Source: Edaphochlamys debaryana (Eukaryota; Chlorophyta; Chlorophyceae; Chlamydomonadales). From it: a stretch of DNA of 64,000 nt. Shown here piece by piece: positions 10,401-25,400 of the stretch. The stretch covers positions 1-64,000 of the forward strand of contig JAEHOE010000125.1 of assembly GCA_016858145.1 (NCBI GenBank), in the 5' to 3' direction. Position 1 is the stretch's first letter; each line of letters starts with the position of its first letter. The translations under genes were made by a program, and so were the position numbers. The notes under the pieces are model-generated. The model saw nothing but the letters and a program-made list of their open reading frames with translations. It did no database searches and was not told the DNA's origin.

Positions 10401-13400
10401 CGACCCTTCGTCGGCCGCTGCATATGATAGCTAGAGCATCTGTCTACGACTCTGCAGCTTGACAAGGGCGCACGCGATGGCGAAGCCTGCATCGATGGGC
10501 GCGCTCGCGGAGCACCGCGCGGCTGCATCAAGCAGCAGCCTGGAGGCTCTGTCATCGCCTGGGTGAGGGTTGCACAACGGCTGGCAAGGAGCTGGGGTCC
10601 GACGAAGTCCGGGCGTGTGGGGGACGCCACCCCAAGCCGCCCCCTGGCCTTACGCCTTGCACTTCCCGGGTGGTGTGTCGCGGCAGCAGGCTTCCGTGGG
10701 GGTCTGGTCCACGTGGCACCGCCTCGAGAGGCAGGTGCACGCGCAGCTGCGTGGGGTCCGGAGCTCAGCGGCGGAAGGCATCCGCTGCAGACGGCCGTGG
10801 CCGTGGCGGGGCCACACGCGGGGGGGCCGCTGCCTGGTGCTCTGGCCCCCGCCCGGCTCTGGTCCCCGCCCGGCTCAAGGTCTCCACTGTGAGTCCTTCA
10901 GCGCCCAGCCGCAGGGGTCCCTGGGGCTTGCCTGCACGCGGTGGGGGCGGTGGAGCGGGCTCCCCACGCAGCTTGGGGGAGCAGAGGCAGCTTGGCCGTG
11001 TGGCCTTGAGAGGACCACGCGGCCTGGTCCGTGCAGGGCGGGCTTGGCGCTGCCGCCAAGTGCGGCGAAGCTGGTGATACACAGCCTCTGGGTGGGGGGC
11101 GCAGGGGGCCTTGCCTGCAGCTGGAGACGGGGGCTGGCAGCACGGCCGAGCGAGGGCCGAGGTACACGGCACCTTGCGCGGGGGTTCCGATGCGCCACGG
11201 CATGCGGCGGAGGTGTGACCAGCAGGGGGGACTCGCAGGGGAGGGAGCTGGCGTCGCTGCCGGGGTGTGGGCTCCCCAACCTCCGTGCGTGAGCTCGTCC
11301 TCGGGCAGCCCGCCGGAGCCCGCTGTTGCGGGGTCTTGTCGCTGTGGCTTGGTGGCGCTGCGTCGTCTCGGCCTTCTCCTGTGCACGGTGTCTCTAGACT
11401 CCTCTGTGCTGCCGGACCGCTGCTTGTGTCGCTGTCTGGGATGGCCGAGTCTGCCTGGGGGGGGAGACGCAGTGGACGAGCGTGAGCATTGCGTCGGGGC
11501 CCGTGTCTGCCGGCTGGCCTGGCGCACCCATGGTCATCAAGGCGGTTTGGAGGTAGAGGCGAGGATAGGCGAGGCTGCGTGCTGCTGGCACGTGTCTGCT
11601 GCCTTAAAACGCGGGGGCGAGAGCAGATCGGGTGCAGGGGCACGATTGTGTGTTGCAATGCGGGGCGGTCCGCTCACCGGCCGCGTGTGTGCGGGGGCCC
11701 GGGCCCCGCCTTGCCTTCCAACCCGTCCGCGTGCGGGGGCCAGGCGCCCTCATGGAGCTTCGCTTCTGTGAGGGCCATGCTACGGGAGCGGGCGTACATG
11801 GGGAGGGCACTTGGCCCTGTTGGAGCCGGGGGGCTGAGCGGGGATGGGCGTTCGCCGAGGGCCGGGCTGCACGGCTGCACGACCGCGATGTTGCTGCGCG
11901 GTCCGGCGCTTTCATCAGCGTGACTGCCTGTCCTCGTGTCATAGGTGATCCCCCTGCCTGCAATTTCAGCCTTTCTATCGCGCGTCTGCAGCTTACCAAG
12001 ATGCGCGACCTCGCTCTGTCCGCCTTTCGCGCTTCATTCCATTGCGTGCCCCGATTGACGCTTTACCTTTGCATGAATCTGGTCAGCCTCAACCAGAGCG
12101 ATCGCTTCACTGGCTCGCAAAAGAAGAAGAGTCTTCGCGCCATCCCCACGACGAACACGCGACCCTTCGTCGGCCGCTGCATATGATAGCTAGAGCATCT
12201 GTCTACGACTCTGCAGCTTGACAAGGGCGCACGCGATGGCGAAGCCTGCATCGATGGGCGCGCTCGCGGAGCACCGCGCGGCTGCATCAAGCAGCAGCCT
12301 GGAGGCTCTGTCATCGCCTGGGTGAGGGTTGCACAACGGCTGGCAAGGAGCTGGGGTCCGACGAAGTCCGGGCGTGTGGGGGACGCCACCCCAAGCCGCC
12401 CCCTGGCCTTACGCCTTGCACTTCCCGGGTGGTGTGTCGCGGCAGCAGGCTTCCGTGGGGGTCTGGTCCACGTGGCACCGCCTCGAGAGGCAGGTGCACG
12501 CGCAGCTGCGTGGGGTCCGGAGCTCAGCGGCGGAAGGCATCCGCTGCAGACGGCCGTGGCCGTGGCGGGGCCACACGCGGGGGGGCCGCTGCCTGGTGCT
12601 CTGGCCCCCGCCCGGCTCTGGTCCCCGCCCGGCTCAAGGTCTCCACTGTGAGTCCTTCAGCGCCCAGCCGCAGGGGTCCCTGGGGCTTGCCTGCACGCGG
12701 TGGGGGCGGTGGAGCGGGCTCCCCACGCAGCTTGGGGGAGCAGAGGCAGCTTGGCCGTGTGGCCTTGAGAGGACCACGCGGCCTGGTCCGTGCAGGGCGG
12801 GCTTGGCGCTGCCGCCAAGTGCGGCGAAGCTGGTGATACACAGCCTCTGGGTGGGGGGCGCAGGGGGCCTTGCCTGCAGCTGGAGACGGGGGCTGGCAGC
12901 ACGGCCGAGCGAGGGCCGAGGTACACGGCACCTTGCGCGGGGGTTCCGATGCGCCACGGCATGCGGCGGAGGTGTGACCAGCAGGGGGGACTCGCAGGGG
13001 AGGGAGCTGGCGTCGCTGCCGGGGTGTGGGCTCCCCAACCTCCGTGCGTGAGCTCGTCCTCGGGCAGCCCGCCGGAGCCCGCTGTTGCGGGGTCTTGTCG
13101 CTGTGGCTTGGTGGCGCTGCGTCGTCTCGGCCTTCTCCTGTGCACGGTGTCTCTAGACTCCTCTGTGCTGCCGGACCGCTGCTTGTGTCGCTGTCTGGGA
13201 TGGCCGAGTCTGCCTGGGGGGGGAGACGCAGTGGACGAGCGTGAGCATTGCGTCGGGGCCCGTGTCTGCCGGCTGGCCTGGCGCACCCATGGTCATCAAG
13301 GCGGTTTGGAGGTAGAGGCGAGGATAGGCGAGGCTGCGTGCTGCTGGCACGTGTCTGCTGCCTTAAAACGCGGGGGCGAGAGCAGATCGGGTGCAGGGGC

Positions 13401-16400
13401 ACGATTGTGTGTTGCAATGCGGGGCGGTCCGCTCACCGGCCGCGTGTGTGCGGGGGCCCGGGCCCCGCCTTGCCTTCCAACCCGTCCCGCGTGCGGGGGC
13501 CAGGCGCCCTCATGGAGCTTCGCTTCTGTGAGGGCCATGCTACGGGAGCGGGCGTACATGGGGAGGGCACTTGGCCCTGTTGGAGCCGGGGGGCTGAGCG
13601 GGGATGGGCGTTCGCCGAGGGCCGGGCTGCACGGCTGCACGACCGCGATGTTGCTGCGCGGTCCGGCGCTTTCATCAGCGTGACTGCCTGTCCTCGTGTC
13701 ATAGGTGATCCCCCTGCCTGCAATTTCAGCCTTTCTATCGCGCGTCTGCAGCTTACCAAGATGCGCGACCTCGCTCTGTCCGCCTTTCGCGCTTCATTCC
13801 ATTGCGTGCCCCGATTGACGCTTTACCTTTGCATGAATCTGGTCAGCCTCAACCAGAGCGATCGCTTCACTGGCTCGCAAAAGAAGAAGAGTCTTCGCGC
13901 CATCCCCACGACGAACACGCGACCCTTCGTCGGCCGCTGCATATGATAGCTAGAGCATCTGTCTACGACTCTGCAGCTTGACAAGGGCGCACGCGATGGC
14001 GAAGCCTGCATCGATGGGCGCGCTCGCGGAGCACCGCGCGGCTGCATCAAGCAGCAGCCTGGAGGCTCTGTCATCGCCTGGGTGAGGGTTGCACAACGGC
14101 TGGCAAGGAGCTGGGGTCCGACGAAGTCCGGGGACGAAGTCGTGTGGAGGACGCCACCCCAAGCCGCCCCCTGGCCTTACGCCTTGCACTTCCCGGGTGG
14201 TGTGTCGCGGCAGCAGGCTTCCGTGGGGGTCTGGTCCACGTGGCACCGCCTCGAGAGGCAGGTGCACGCGCAGCTGCGTGGGGTCCGGAGCTCAGCGGCG
14301 GAAGGCATCCGCTGCAGACGGCCGTGGCCGTGGCGGGGCCACACGCGGGGGGGCCGCTGCCTGGTGCTCTGGCCCCCGCCCGGCTCTGGTCCCCGCCCGG
14401 CTCAAGGTCTCCACTGTGAGTCCTTCAGCGCCCAGCCGCAGGGGTCCCTGGGGCTTGCCTGCACGCGGTGGGGGCGGTGGAGCGGGCTCCCCACGCAGCT
14501 TGGGGGAGCAGAGGCAGCTTGGCCGTGTGGCCTTGAGAGGACCACGCGGCCTGGTCCGTGCAGGGCGGGCTTGGCGCTGCCGCCAAGTGCGGCGAAGCTG
14601 GTGATACACAGCCTCTGGGTGGGGGGCGCAGGGGGCCTTGCCTGCAGCTGGAGACGGGGGCTGGCAGCACGGCCGAGCGAGGGCCGAGGTACACGGCACC
14701 TTGCGCGGGGGTTCCGATGCGCCACGGCATGCGGCGGAGGTGTGACCAGCAGGGGGGACTCGCAGCGGAGGGAGCTGGCGTCGCTGCCGGGGTGTGGGCT
14801 CCCCAACCTCCGTGCGTGAGCTCGTCCTCGGGCAGCCCGCCGGAGCCCGCTGTTGCGGGGTCTTGTCGCTGTGGCTTGGTGGCGCTGCGTCGTCTCGGCC
14901 TTCTCCTGTGCACGGTGTCTCTAGACTCCTCTGTGCTGCCGGACCGCTGCTTGTGTCGCTGTCTGGGATGGCCGAGTCTGCCTGGGGGGGGAGACGCAGT
15001 GGACGAGCGTGAGCATTGCGTCGGGGCCCGTGTCTGCCGGCTGGCCTGGCGCACCCATGGTCATCAAGGCGGTTTGGAGGTAGAGGCGAGGATAGGCGAG
15101 GCTGCGTGCTGCTGGCACGTGTCTGCTGCCTTAAAACGCGGGGGCGAGAGCAGATCGGGTGCAGGGGCACGATTGTGTGTTGCAATGCGGGGCGGTCCGC
15201 TCACCGGCCGCGTGTGTGCGGGGGCCCGGGCCCCGCCTTGCCTTCCAACCCGCCCGCGTGCGGGGGCCAGGCGCCCTCATGGAGCTTCGCTTCTGTGAGG
15301 GCCATGCTACGGGAGCGGGCGTACATGGGGAGGGCACTTGGCCCTGTTGGAGCCGGGGGGCTGAGCGGGGATGGGCGTTCGCCGAGAGCCGGGCTGCACG
15401 GCTGCACGACCGCGATGTTGCTGCGCAGTCCGGCGCTTTCATCAGCGTGACTGCCTGTCCTCGTGTCATAGGTGATCCCCCTGCCTGCAATTTCAGCCTT
15501 TCTATCGCGCGTCTGCAGCTTACCAAGATGCGCGACCTCGCTCTGTCCGCCTTTCGCGCTTCATTCCATTGCGTGCCCCGATTGACGCTTTACCTTTGCA
15601 TGAATCTGGTCAGCCTCAACCAGAGCGATCGCTTCACTGGCTCGCAAAAGAAGAAGAGTCTTCGCGCCATCCCCACGACGAACACGCGACCCTTCGTCGG
15701 CCGCTGCATATGATAGCTAGAGCATCTGTCTACGACTCTGCAGCTTGACAAGGGCGCACGCGATGGCGAAGCCTGCATCGATGGGCGCGCTCGCGGAGCA
15801 CCGCGCGGCTGCATCAAGCAGCAGCCTGGAGGCTCTGTCATCGCCTGGGTGAGGGTTGCACAACGGCTGGCAAGGAGCTGGGGTCCGACGAAGTCCGGGC
15901 GTGTGGAGGACGCCACCCCAAGCCGCCCCCTGGCCTTACGCCTTGCACTTCCCGGGTGGTGTGTCGCGGCAGCAGGCTTCCGTGGGGGTCTGGTCCACGT
16001 GGCACCGCCTCGAGAGGCAGGTGCACGCGCAGCTGCGTGGGGTCCGGAGCTCAGCGGCGGAAGGCATCCGCTGCAGACGGCCGTGGCCGTGGCGGGGCCA
16101 CACGCGGGGGGGCCGCTGCCTGGTGCTCTGGCCCCCGCCCGGCTCTGGTCCCCGCCCGGCTCAAGGTCTCCACTGTGAGTCCTTCAGCGCCCAGCCGCAG
16201 GGGTCCCTGGGGCTTGCCTGCACGCGGTGGGGGCGGTGGAGCGGGCTCCCCACGCAGCTTGGGGGAGCAGAGGCAGCTTGGCCGTGTGGCCTTGAGAGGA
16301 CCACGCGGCCTGGTCCGTGCAGGGCGGGCTTGGCGCTGCCGCCAAGTGCGGCGAAGCTGGTGATACACAGCCTCTGGGTGGGGGGCGCAGGGGGCCTTGC

Positions 16401-19400
16401 CTGCAGCTGGAGACGGGGGCTGGCAGCACGGCCGAGCGAGGGCCGAGGTACACGGCACCTTGCGCGGGGGTTCCGATGCGCCACGGCATGCGGCGGAGGT
16501 GTGACCAGCAGGGGGGACTCGCAGGGGAGGGAGCTGGCGTCGCTGCCGGGGTGTGGGCTCCCCAACCTCCGTGCGTGAGCTCGTCCTCGGGCAGCCCGCC
16601 GGAGCCCGCTGTTGCGGGGTTTTGTCGCTGTGGCTTGGTGGCGCTGCGTCGTCTCGGCCTTCTCCTGTGCACGGTGTCTCTAGACTCCTCTGTGCTGCCG
16701 GACCGCTGCTTGTGTCGCTGTCTGGGATGGCCGAGTCTGCCTGGGGGGGGAGACGCAGTGGACGAGCGTGAGCATTGCGTCGGGGCCCGTGTCTGCCGGC
16801 TGGCCTGGCGCACCCATGGTCATCAAGGCGGTTTGGAGGTAGAGGCGAGGATAGGCGAGGCTGCGTGCTGCTGGCACGTGTCTGCTGCCTTAAAACGCGG
16901 GGGCGAGAGCAGATCGGGTGCAGGGGCACGATTGTGTGTTGCAATGCGGGGCGGTCCGCTCACCGGCCGCGTGTGTGCGGGGGCCCGGGCCCCGCCTTGC
17001 CTTCCAACCCGCCCGCGTGCGGGGGCCAGGCGCCCTCATGGAGCTTCGCTTCTGTGAGGGCCATGCTACGGGAGCGGGCGTACATGGGGAGGGCACTTGG
17101 CCCTGTTGGAGCCGGGGGGCTGAGCGGGGATGGGCGTTCGCCGAGGGCCGGGCTGCACGGCTGCACGACCGCGATGTTGCTGCGCGGTCCGGCGCTTTCA
17201 CCAGCGTGACTGCCTGTCCTCGTGTCATAGGTGATCCCCCTGCCTGCAATTTCAGCCTTTCTATCGCGCGTCTGCAGCTTACCAAGATGCGCGACCTCGC
17301 TCTGTCCGCCTTTCGCGCTTCATTCCATTGCGTGCCCCGATTGACGCTTTACCTTTGCATGAATCTGGTCAGCCTCAACCAGAGCGATCGCTTCACTGGC
17401 TCGCAAAAGAAGAAGAGTCTTCGCGCCATCCCCACGACGAACACGCGACCCTTCGTCGGCCGCTGCATATGATAGCTAGAGCATCTGTCTACGACTCTGC
17501 AGCTTGACAAGGGCGCACGCGATGGCGAAGCCTGCATCGATGGGCGCGCTCGCGGAGCACCGCGCGGCTGCATCAAGCAGCAGCCTGGAGGCTCTGTCAT
17601 CGCCTGGGTGAGGGTTGCACAACGGCTGGCAAGGAGCTGGGGTCCGACGAAGTCCGGGGACGAAGTCGTGTGGAGGACGCCACCCCAAGCCGCCCCCTGG
17701 CCTTACGCCTTGCACTTCCCGGGTGGTGTGTCGCGGCAGCAGGCTTCCGTGGGGGTCTGGTCCACGTGGCACCGCCTCGAGAGGCAGGTGCACGCGCAGC
17801 TGCGTGGGGTCCGGAGCTCAGCGGCGGAAGGCATCCGCTGCAGACGGCCGTGGCCGTGGCGGGGCCACACGCGGGGGGGCCGCTGCCTGGTGCTCTGGCC
17901 CCCGCCCGGCTCTGGTCCCCGCCCGGCTCAAGGTCTCCACTGTGAGTCCTTCAGCGCCCAGCCGCAGGGGTCCCTGGGGCTTGCCTGCACGCGGTGGGGG
18001 CGGTGGAGCGGGCTCCCCACGCAGCTTGGGGGAGCAGAGGCAGCTTGGCCGTGTGGCCTTGAGAGGACCACGCGGCCTGGTCCGTGCAGGGCGGGCTTGG
18101 CGCTGCCGCCAAGTGCGGCGAAGCTGGTGATACACAGCCTCTGGGTGGGGGGCGCAGGGGGCCTTGCCTGCAGCTGGAGACGGGGGCTGGCAGCACGGCC
18201 GAGCGAGGGCCGAGGTACACGGCACCTTGCGCGGGGGTTCCGATGCGCCACGGCATGCGGCGGAGGTGTGACCAGCAGGGGGGACTCGCAGGGGAGGGAG
18301 CTGGCGTCGCTGCCGGGGTGTGGGCTCCCCAACCTCCGTGCGTGAGCTCGTCCTCGGGCAGCCCGCCGGAGCCCGCTGTTGCGGGGTCTTGTCGCTGTGG
18401 CTTGGTGGCGCTGCGTCGTCTCGGCCTTCTCCTGTGCACGGTGTCTCTAGACTCCTCTGTGCTGCCGGACCGCTGCTTGTGTCGCTGTCTGGGATGGCCG
18501 AGTCTGCCTGGGGGGGGAGACGCAGTGGACGAGCGTGAGCATTGCGTCGGGGCCCGTGTCTGCCGGCTGGCCTGGCGCACCCATGGTCATCAAGGCGGTT
18601 TGGAGGTAGAGGCGAGGATAGGCGAGGCTGCGTGCTGCTGGCACGTGTCTGCTGCCTTGGAAAGCGGGGGCGAGAGCAGATCGGGTGCAGGGGCACGATT
18701 GTGCGTTGCAATGCGGGGCGGTCCGCTCACCGGCCGCGTGTGTGCGGGGGGCCCGGGCCCCGCCTTGCCTTCCAACCCGCCCGCGTGCGGGGGCCAGGCG
18801 CCCTCATGGAGCTTCGCTTCTGTGAGGGCCATGCTACGGGAGCGGGCGTACATGGGGAGGGCACTTGGCCCTGTTGGAGCCGGGGGGCTGAGCGGGGATG
18901 GGCGTTCGCCGAGAGCCGGGCTGCAGGGCTGCACGACCGCGATGTTGCTGCGCGGTCCGGCGCTTTCATCAGCGTGACTGCCTGTCCTCGTGTCATAGGT
19001 GATGCCCCTGCCTGCAATTTCAGCATTTCTATCGCGCGTCTGCAGCTTACCAAGACGCGCGACCTCGCTCTGTCCGCCTTTCGCGCTTCATTCCATTGCG
19101 TGCCCCGATTGACGCTTCACCTTTACATGAATCTGTTCAGCCTCAACCAGAGCGATCGCTTCACTGGCTCGCAAAAGAAGAAGAGTCTTCGCGCCATCCC
19201 CACGACGAACACGCGACCCTTCGTCGGCCGCTGCATATGATAGCTAGAGCATCTGTCTACGACTCTGCAGCTTGACAAGGGCGCACGCGATGGCGAAGCC
19301 TGCATCGATGGGCGCGCTCGCGGAGCACCGCGCGGCTGCATCAAGCAGCAGCCTGGAGGCTCTGTCATCGCCTGGGTGAGGGTTGCACAACGGCTGGCAA

Positions 19401-22400
19401 GGAGCTGGGGTCCGACGAAGTCCGGGCGTGTGGGGGACGCCACCCCAAGCCGCCCCCTGGCCTTACGCCTTGCACTTCCCGGGTGGTGTGTCGCGGCAGC
19501 AGGCTTCCGTGGGGGTCTGGTCCACGTGGCACCGCCTCGAGAGGCAGGTGCACGCGCAGCTGCGTGGGGTCCGGAGCTCAGCGGCGGAAGGCATCCGCTG
19601 CAGACGGCCGTGGCCGTGGCGGGGCCACACGCGGGGGGGCCGCTGCCTGGTGCTCTGGCCCCCGCCCGGCTCTGGTCCCCGCCCGGCTCAAGGTCTCCAC
19701 TGTGAGTCCTTCAGCGCCCAGCCGCAGGGGTCCCTGGGGCTTGCCTGCACGCGGTGGGGGCGGTGGAGCGGGCTCCCCACGCAGCTTGGGGGAGCAGAGG
19801 CAGCTTGGCCGTGTGGCCTTGAGAGGACCACGCGGCCTGGTCCGTGCAGGGCGGGCTTGGCGCTGCCGCCAAGTGCGGCGAAGCTGGTGATACACAGCCT
19901 CTGGGTGGGGGGCGCAGGGGGCCTTGCCTGCAGCTGGAGACGGGGGCTGGCAGCACGGCCGAGCGAGGGCCGAGGTACACGGCACCTTGCGCGGGGGTTC
20001 CGATGCGCCACGGCATGCGGCGGAGGTGTGACCAGCAGGGGGGACTCGCAGGGGAGGGAGCTGGCGTCGCTGCCGGGGTGTGGGCTCCCCAACCTCCGTG
20101 CGTGAGCTCGTCCTCGGGCAGCCCGCCGGAGCCCGCTGTTGCGGGGTTTTGTCGCTGTGGCTTGGTGGCGCTGCGTCGTCTCGGCCTTCTCCTGTGCACG
20201 GTGTCTCTAGACTCCTCTGTGCTGCCGGACCGCTGCTTGTGTCGCTGTCTGGGATGGCCGAGTCTGCCTGGGGGGGGAGACGCAGTGGACGAGCGTGAGC
20301 ATTGCGTCGGGGCCCGTGTCTGCCGGCTGGCCTGGCGCACCCATGGTCATCAAGGCGGTTTGGAGGTAGAGGCGAGGATAGGCGAGGCTGCGTGCTGCTG
20401 GCACGTGTCTGCTGCCTTAAAACGCGGGGGCGAGAGCAGATCGGGTGCAGGGGCACGATTGTGTGTTGCAATGCGGGGCGGTCCGCTCACCGGCCGCGTG
20501 TGTGCGGGGGCCCGGGCCCCGCCTTGCCTTCCAACCCGCCCGCGTGCGGGGGCCAGGCGCCCTCATGGAGCTTCGCTTCTGTGAGGGCCATGCTACGGGA
20601 GCGGGCGTACATGGGGAGGGCACTTGGCCCTGTTGGAGCCGGGGGGCTGAGCGGGGATGGGCGTTCGCCGAGGGCCGGGCTGCACGGCTGCACGACCGCG
20701 ATGTTGCTGCGCGGTCCGGCGCTTTCACCAGCGTGACTGCCTGTCCTCGTGTCATAGGTGATCCCCCTGCCTGCAATTTCAGCCTTTCTATCGCGCGTCT
20801 GCAGCTTACCAAGATGCGCGACCTCGCTCTGTCCGCCTTTCGCGCTTCATTCCATTGCGTGCCCCGATTGACGCTTTACCTTTGCATGAATCTGGTCAGC
20901 CTCAACCAGAGCGATCGCTTCACTGGCTCGCAAAAGAAGAAGAGTCTTCGCGCCATCCCCACGACGAACACGCGACCCTTCGTCGGCCGCTGCATATGAT
21001 AGCTAGAGCATCTGTCTACGACTCTGCAGCTTGACAAGGGCGCACGCGATGGCGAAGCCTGCATCGATGGGCGCGCTCGCGGAGCACCGCGCGGCTGCAT
21101 CAAGCAGCAGCCTGGAGGCTCTGTCATCGCCTGGGTGAGGGTTGCACAACGGCTGGCAAGGAGCTGGGGTCCGACGAAGTCCGGGGACGAAGTCGTGTGG
21201 AGGACGCCACCCCAAGCCGCCCCCTGGCCTTACGCCTTGCACTTCCCGGGTGGTGTGTCGCGGCAGCAGGCTTCCGTGGGGGTCTGGTCCACGTGGCACC
21301 GCCTCGAGAGGCAGGTGCACGCGCAGCTGCGTGGGGTCCGGAGCTCAGCGGCGGAAGGCATCCGCTGCAGACGGCCGTGGCCGTGGCGGGGCCACACGCG
21401 GGGGGGCCGCTGCCTGGTGCTCTGGCCCCCGCCCGGCTCTGGTCCCCGCCCGGCTCAAGGTCTCCACTGTGAGTCCTTCAGCGCCCAGCCGCAGGGGTCC
21501 CTGGGGCTTGCCTGCACGCGGTGGGGGCGGTGGAGCGGGCTCCCCACGCAGCTTGGGGGAGCAGAGGCAGCTTGGCCGTGTGGCCTTGAGAGGACCACGC
21601 GGCCTGGTCCGTGCAGGGCGGGCTTGGCGCTGCCGCCAAGTGCGGCGAAGCTGGTGATACACAGCCTCTGGGTGGGGGGCGCAGGGGGCCTTGCCTGCAG
21701 CTGGAGACGGGGGCTGGCAGCACGGCCGAGCGAGGGCCGAGGTACACGGCACCTTGCGCGGGGGTTCCGATGCGCCACGGCATGCGGCGGAGGTGTGACC
21801 AGCAGGGGGGACTCGCAGGGGAGGGAGCTGGCGTCGCTGCCGGGGTGTGGGCTCCCCAACCTCCGTGCGTGAGCTCGTCCTCGGGCAGCCCGCCGGAGCC
21901 CGCTGTTGCGGGGTCTTGTCGCTGTGGCTTGGTGGCGCTGCATCGTCTCGGCCTTCTCCTGTGCACGGTGTCTCTAGACTCCTCTGTGCTGCCGGACCGC
22001 TGCTTGTGTCGCTGTCTGGGATGGCCGAGTCTGCCTGGGGGGGGAGACGCAGTGGACGAGCGTGAGCATTGCGTCGGGGCCCGTGTCTGCCGGCTGGCCT
22101 GGCGCACCCATGGTCATCAAGGCGGTTTGGAGGTAGAGGCGAGGATAGGCGAGGCTGCGTGCTGCTGGCACGTGTCTGCTGCCTTGGAAAGCAGGGGCGA
22201 GAGCAGATCGGGTGCAGGGGCACGATTGTGCGTTGCAATGCGGGGCGGTCCGCTCACCGGCCGCGTGTGTGCGGGGGCCCGGGCCCCGCCTTGCCTTCCA
22301 ACCCGCCCGCGTGCGGGGGCCAGGCGCCCTCATGGAGCTTCGCTTCTGTGAGGGCCATGCTACGGGAGCGGGCGTACATGGGGAGGGCACTTGGCCCTGT

Positions 22401-25400
22401 TGGAGCCGGGGGGCTGAGCGGGGATGGGCGTTCGCCGAGGGCCGGGCTGCACGGCTGCACGACCGCGATGTTGCTGCGCGGTCCGGCGCTTTCACCAGCG
22501 TGACTGCCTGTCCTCGTGTCATAGGTGATCCCCCTGCCTGCAATTTCAGCCTTTCTATCGCGCGTCTGCAGCTTACCAAGATGCGCGACCTCGCTCTGTC
22601 CGCCTTTCGCGCTTCATTCCATTGCGTGCCCCGATTGACGCTTTACCTTTGCATGAATCTGGTCAGCCTCAACCAGAGCGATCGCTTCACTGGCTCGCAA
22701 AAGAAGAAGAGTCTTCGCGCCATCCCCACGACGAACACGCGACCCTTCGTCGGCCGCTGCATATGATAGCTAGAGCATCTGTCTACGACTCTGCAGCTTG
22801 ACAAGGGCGCACGCGATGGCGAAGCCTGCATCGATGGGCGCGCTCGCGGAGCACCGCGCGGCTGCATCAAGCAGCAGCCTGGAGGCTCTGTCATCGCCTG
22901 GGTGAGGGTTGCACAACGGCTGGCAAGGAGCTGGGGTCCGACGAAGTCCGGGCGTGTGGGGGACGCCACCCCAAGCCGCCCCCTGGCCTTACGCCTTGCA
23001 CTTCCCGGGTGGTGTGTCGCGGCAGCAGGCTTCCGTGGGGGTCTGGTCCACGTGGCACCGCCTCGAGAGGCAGGTGCACGCGCAGCTGCGTGGGGTCCGG
23101 AGCTCAGCGGCGGAAGGCATCCGCTGCAGACGGCCGTGGCCGTGGCGGGGCCACACGCGGGGGGGCCGCTGCCTGGTGCTCTGGCCCCCGCCCGGCTCTG
23201 GTCCCCGCCCGGCTCAAGGTCTCCACTGTGAGTCCTTCAGCGCCCAGCCGCAGGGGTCCCTGGGGCTTGCCTGCATGCGGTGGGGGCGGTGGAGCGGGCT
23301 CCCCACGCAGCTTGGGGGAGCAGAGGCAGCTTGGCCGTGTGGCCTTGAGAGGACCACGCGGCCTGGTCCGTGCAGGGCGGGCTTGGCGCTGCCGCCAAGT
23401 GCGGCGAAGCTGGTGATACACAGCCTCTGGGTGGGGGGCGCAGGGGGCCTTGCCTGCAGCTGGAGACGGGGGCTGGCAGCACGGCCGAGCGAGGGCCGAG
23501 GTACACGGCACCTTGCGCGGGGCTTCCGATGCGCTACGGCGTGCGGCGGAGGTGTGACCAGCAGGGGGGACTCGCAGCGGAGGGAGCTGGCGTCGCTGCC
23601 GGGGTGTGGGCTCCCCAACCTCCGTGCGTGAGCTCGTCCTCGGGCAGCCCGCCGGAGCCCGCTGTTGCGGGGTCTTGTCGCTGTGGCTTGGTGGCGCTGC
23701 ATCGTCTCGGCCTTCTCCTGTGCACGGTGTCTCTAGACTCCTCTGTGCTGCCGGACCGCTGCTTGTGTCGCTGTCTGGGATGGCCGAGTCTGCCTGGGGG
23801 GGGGAGACGCAGTGGACGAGCGTGAGCATTGCGTCGGGGCCCGTGTCTGCCGGCTGGCCTGGTGCACCCATGGTCATCAAGGCGGTTTGGAGGTAGAGGC
23901 GAGGATAGGCGAGGCTGCGTGCTGCTGGCACGTGTCTGCTGCCTTAAAAAGCGGGGGCGAGAGCAGATCGGGTGCAGGGGCACGATTGTGCGTTGCAATG
24001 CGGGGCGGTCCGCTCACCGGCCGCGTGTGTGCGGGGGCCCGGGCCCCGCCTTGCCTTCCAACCCGTCCGCGTGCGGGGGCCAGGCGCCCTCATGGAGCTT
24101 CGCTCCTGTGAGGGCCATGCTACGGGAGCGGGCGTACATGGGGAGGGCACTTGGCCCTGTTGGAGCCGGGGGGCTGAGCGGGGATGGGCGTTCGCCGAGG
24201 GCCGGGCTGCACGGCTGCACGACCGCGATGTTGCTGCGCGGTCCGGCGCTTTCACCAGCGTGACTGCCTGTCCTCGTGTCATAGGTGATCCCCCTGCCTG
24301 CAATTTCAGCCTTTCTATCGCGCGTCTGCAGCTTACCAAGATGCGCGACCTCGCTCTGTCCGCCTTTCGCGCTTCATTCCATTGCGTGCCCCGATTGACG
24401 CTTTACCTTTGCATGAATCTGGTCAGCCTCAACCAGAGCGATCGCTTCACTGGCTCGCAAAAGAAGAAGAGTCTTCGCGCCATCCCCACGACGAACACGC
24501 GACCCTTCGTCGGCCGCTGCATATGATAGCTAGAGCATCTGTCTACGACTCTGCAGCTTGACAAGGGCGCACGCGATGGCGAAGCCTGCATCGATGGGCG
24601 CGCTCGCGGAGCACCGCGCGGCTGCATCAAGCAGCAGCCTGGAGGCTCTGTCATCGCCTGGGTGAGGGTTGCACAACGGCTGGCAAGGAGCTGGGGTCCG
24701 ACGAAGTCCGGGGACGAAGTCGTGTGGAGGACGCCACCCCAAGCCGCCCCCTGGCCTTACGCCTTGCACTTCCCGGGTGGTGTGTCGCGGCAGCAGGCTT
24801 CCGTGGGGGTCTGGTCCACGTGGCACCGCCTCGAGAGGCAGGTGCACGCGCAGCTGCGTGGGGTCCGGAGCTCAGCGGCGGAAGGCATCCGCTGCAGACG
24901 GCCGTGGCCGTGGCGGGGCCACACGCGGGGGGGCCGCTGCCTGGTGCTCTGGCCCCCGCCCGGCTCTGGTCCCCGCCCGGCTCAAGGTCTCCACTGTGAG
25001 TCCTTCAGCGCCCAGCCGCAGGGGTCCCTGGGGCTTGCCTGCACGCGGTGGGGGCGGTGGAGCGGGCTCCCCACGCAGCTTGGGGGAGCAGAGGCAGCTT
25101 GGCCGTGTGGCCTTGAGAGGACCACGCGGCCTGGTCCGTGCAGGGCGGGCTTGGCGCTGCCGCCAAGTGCGGCGAAGCTGGTGATACACAGCCTCTGGGT
25201 GGGGGGCGCAGGGGGCCTTGCCTGCAGCTGGAGACGGGGGCTGGCAGCACGGCCGAGCGAGGGCCGAGGTACACGGCACCTTGCGCGGGGGTTCCGATGC
25301 GCCACGGCATGCGGCGGAGGTGTGACCAGCAGGGGGGACTCGCAGGGGAGGGAGCTGGCGTCGCTGCCGGGGTGTGGGCTCCCCAACCTCCGTGCGTGAG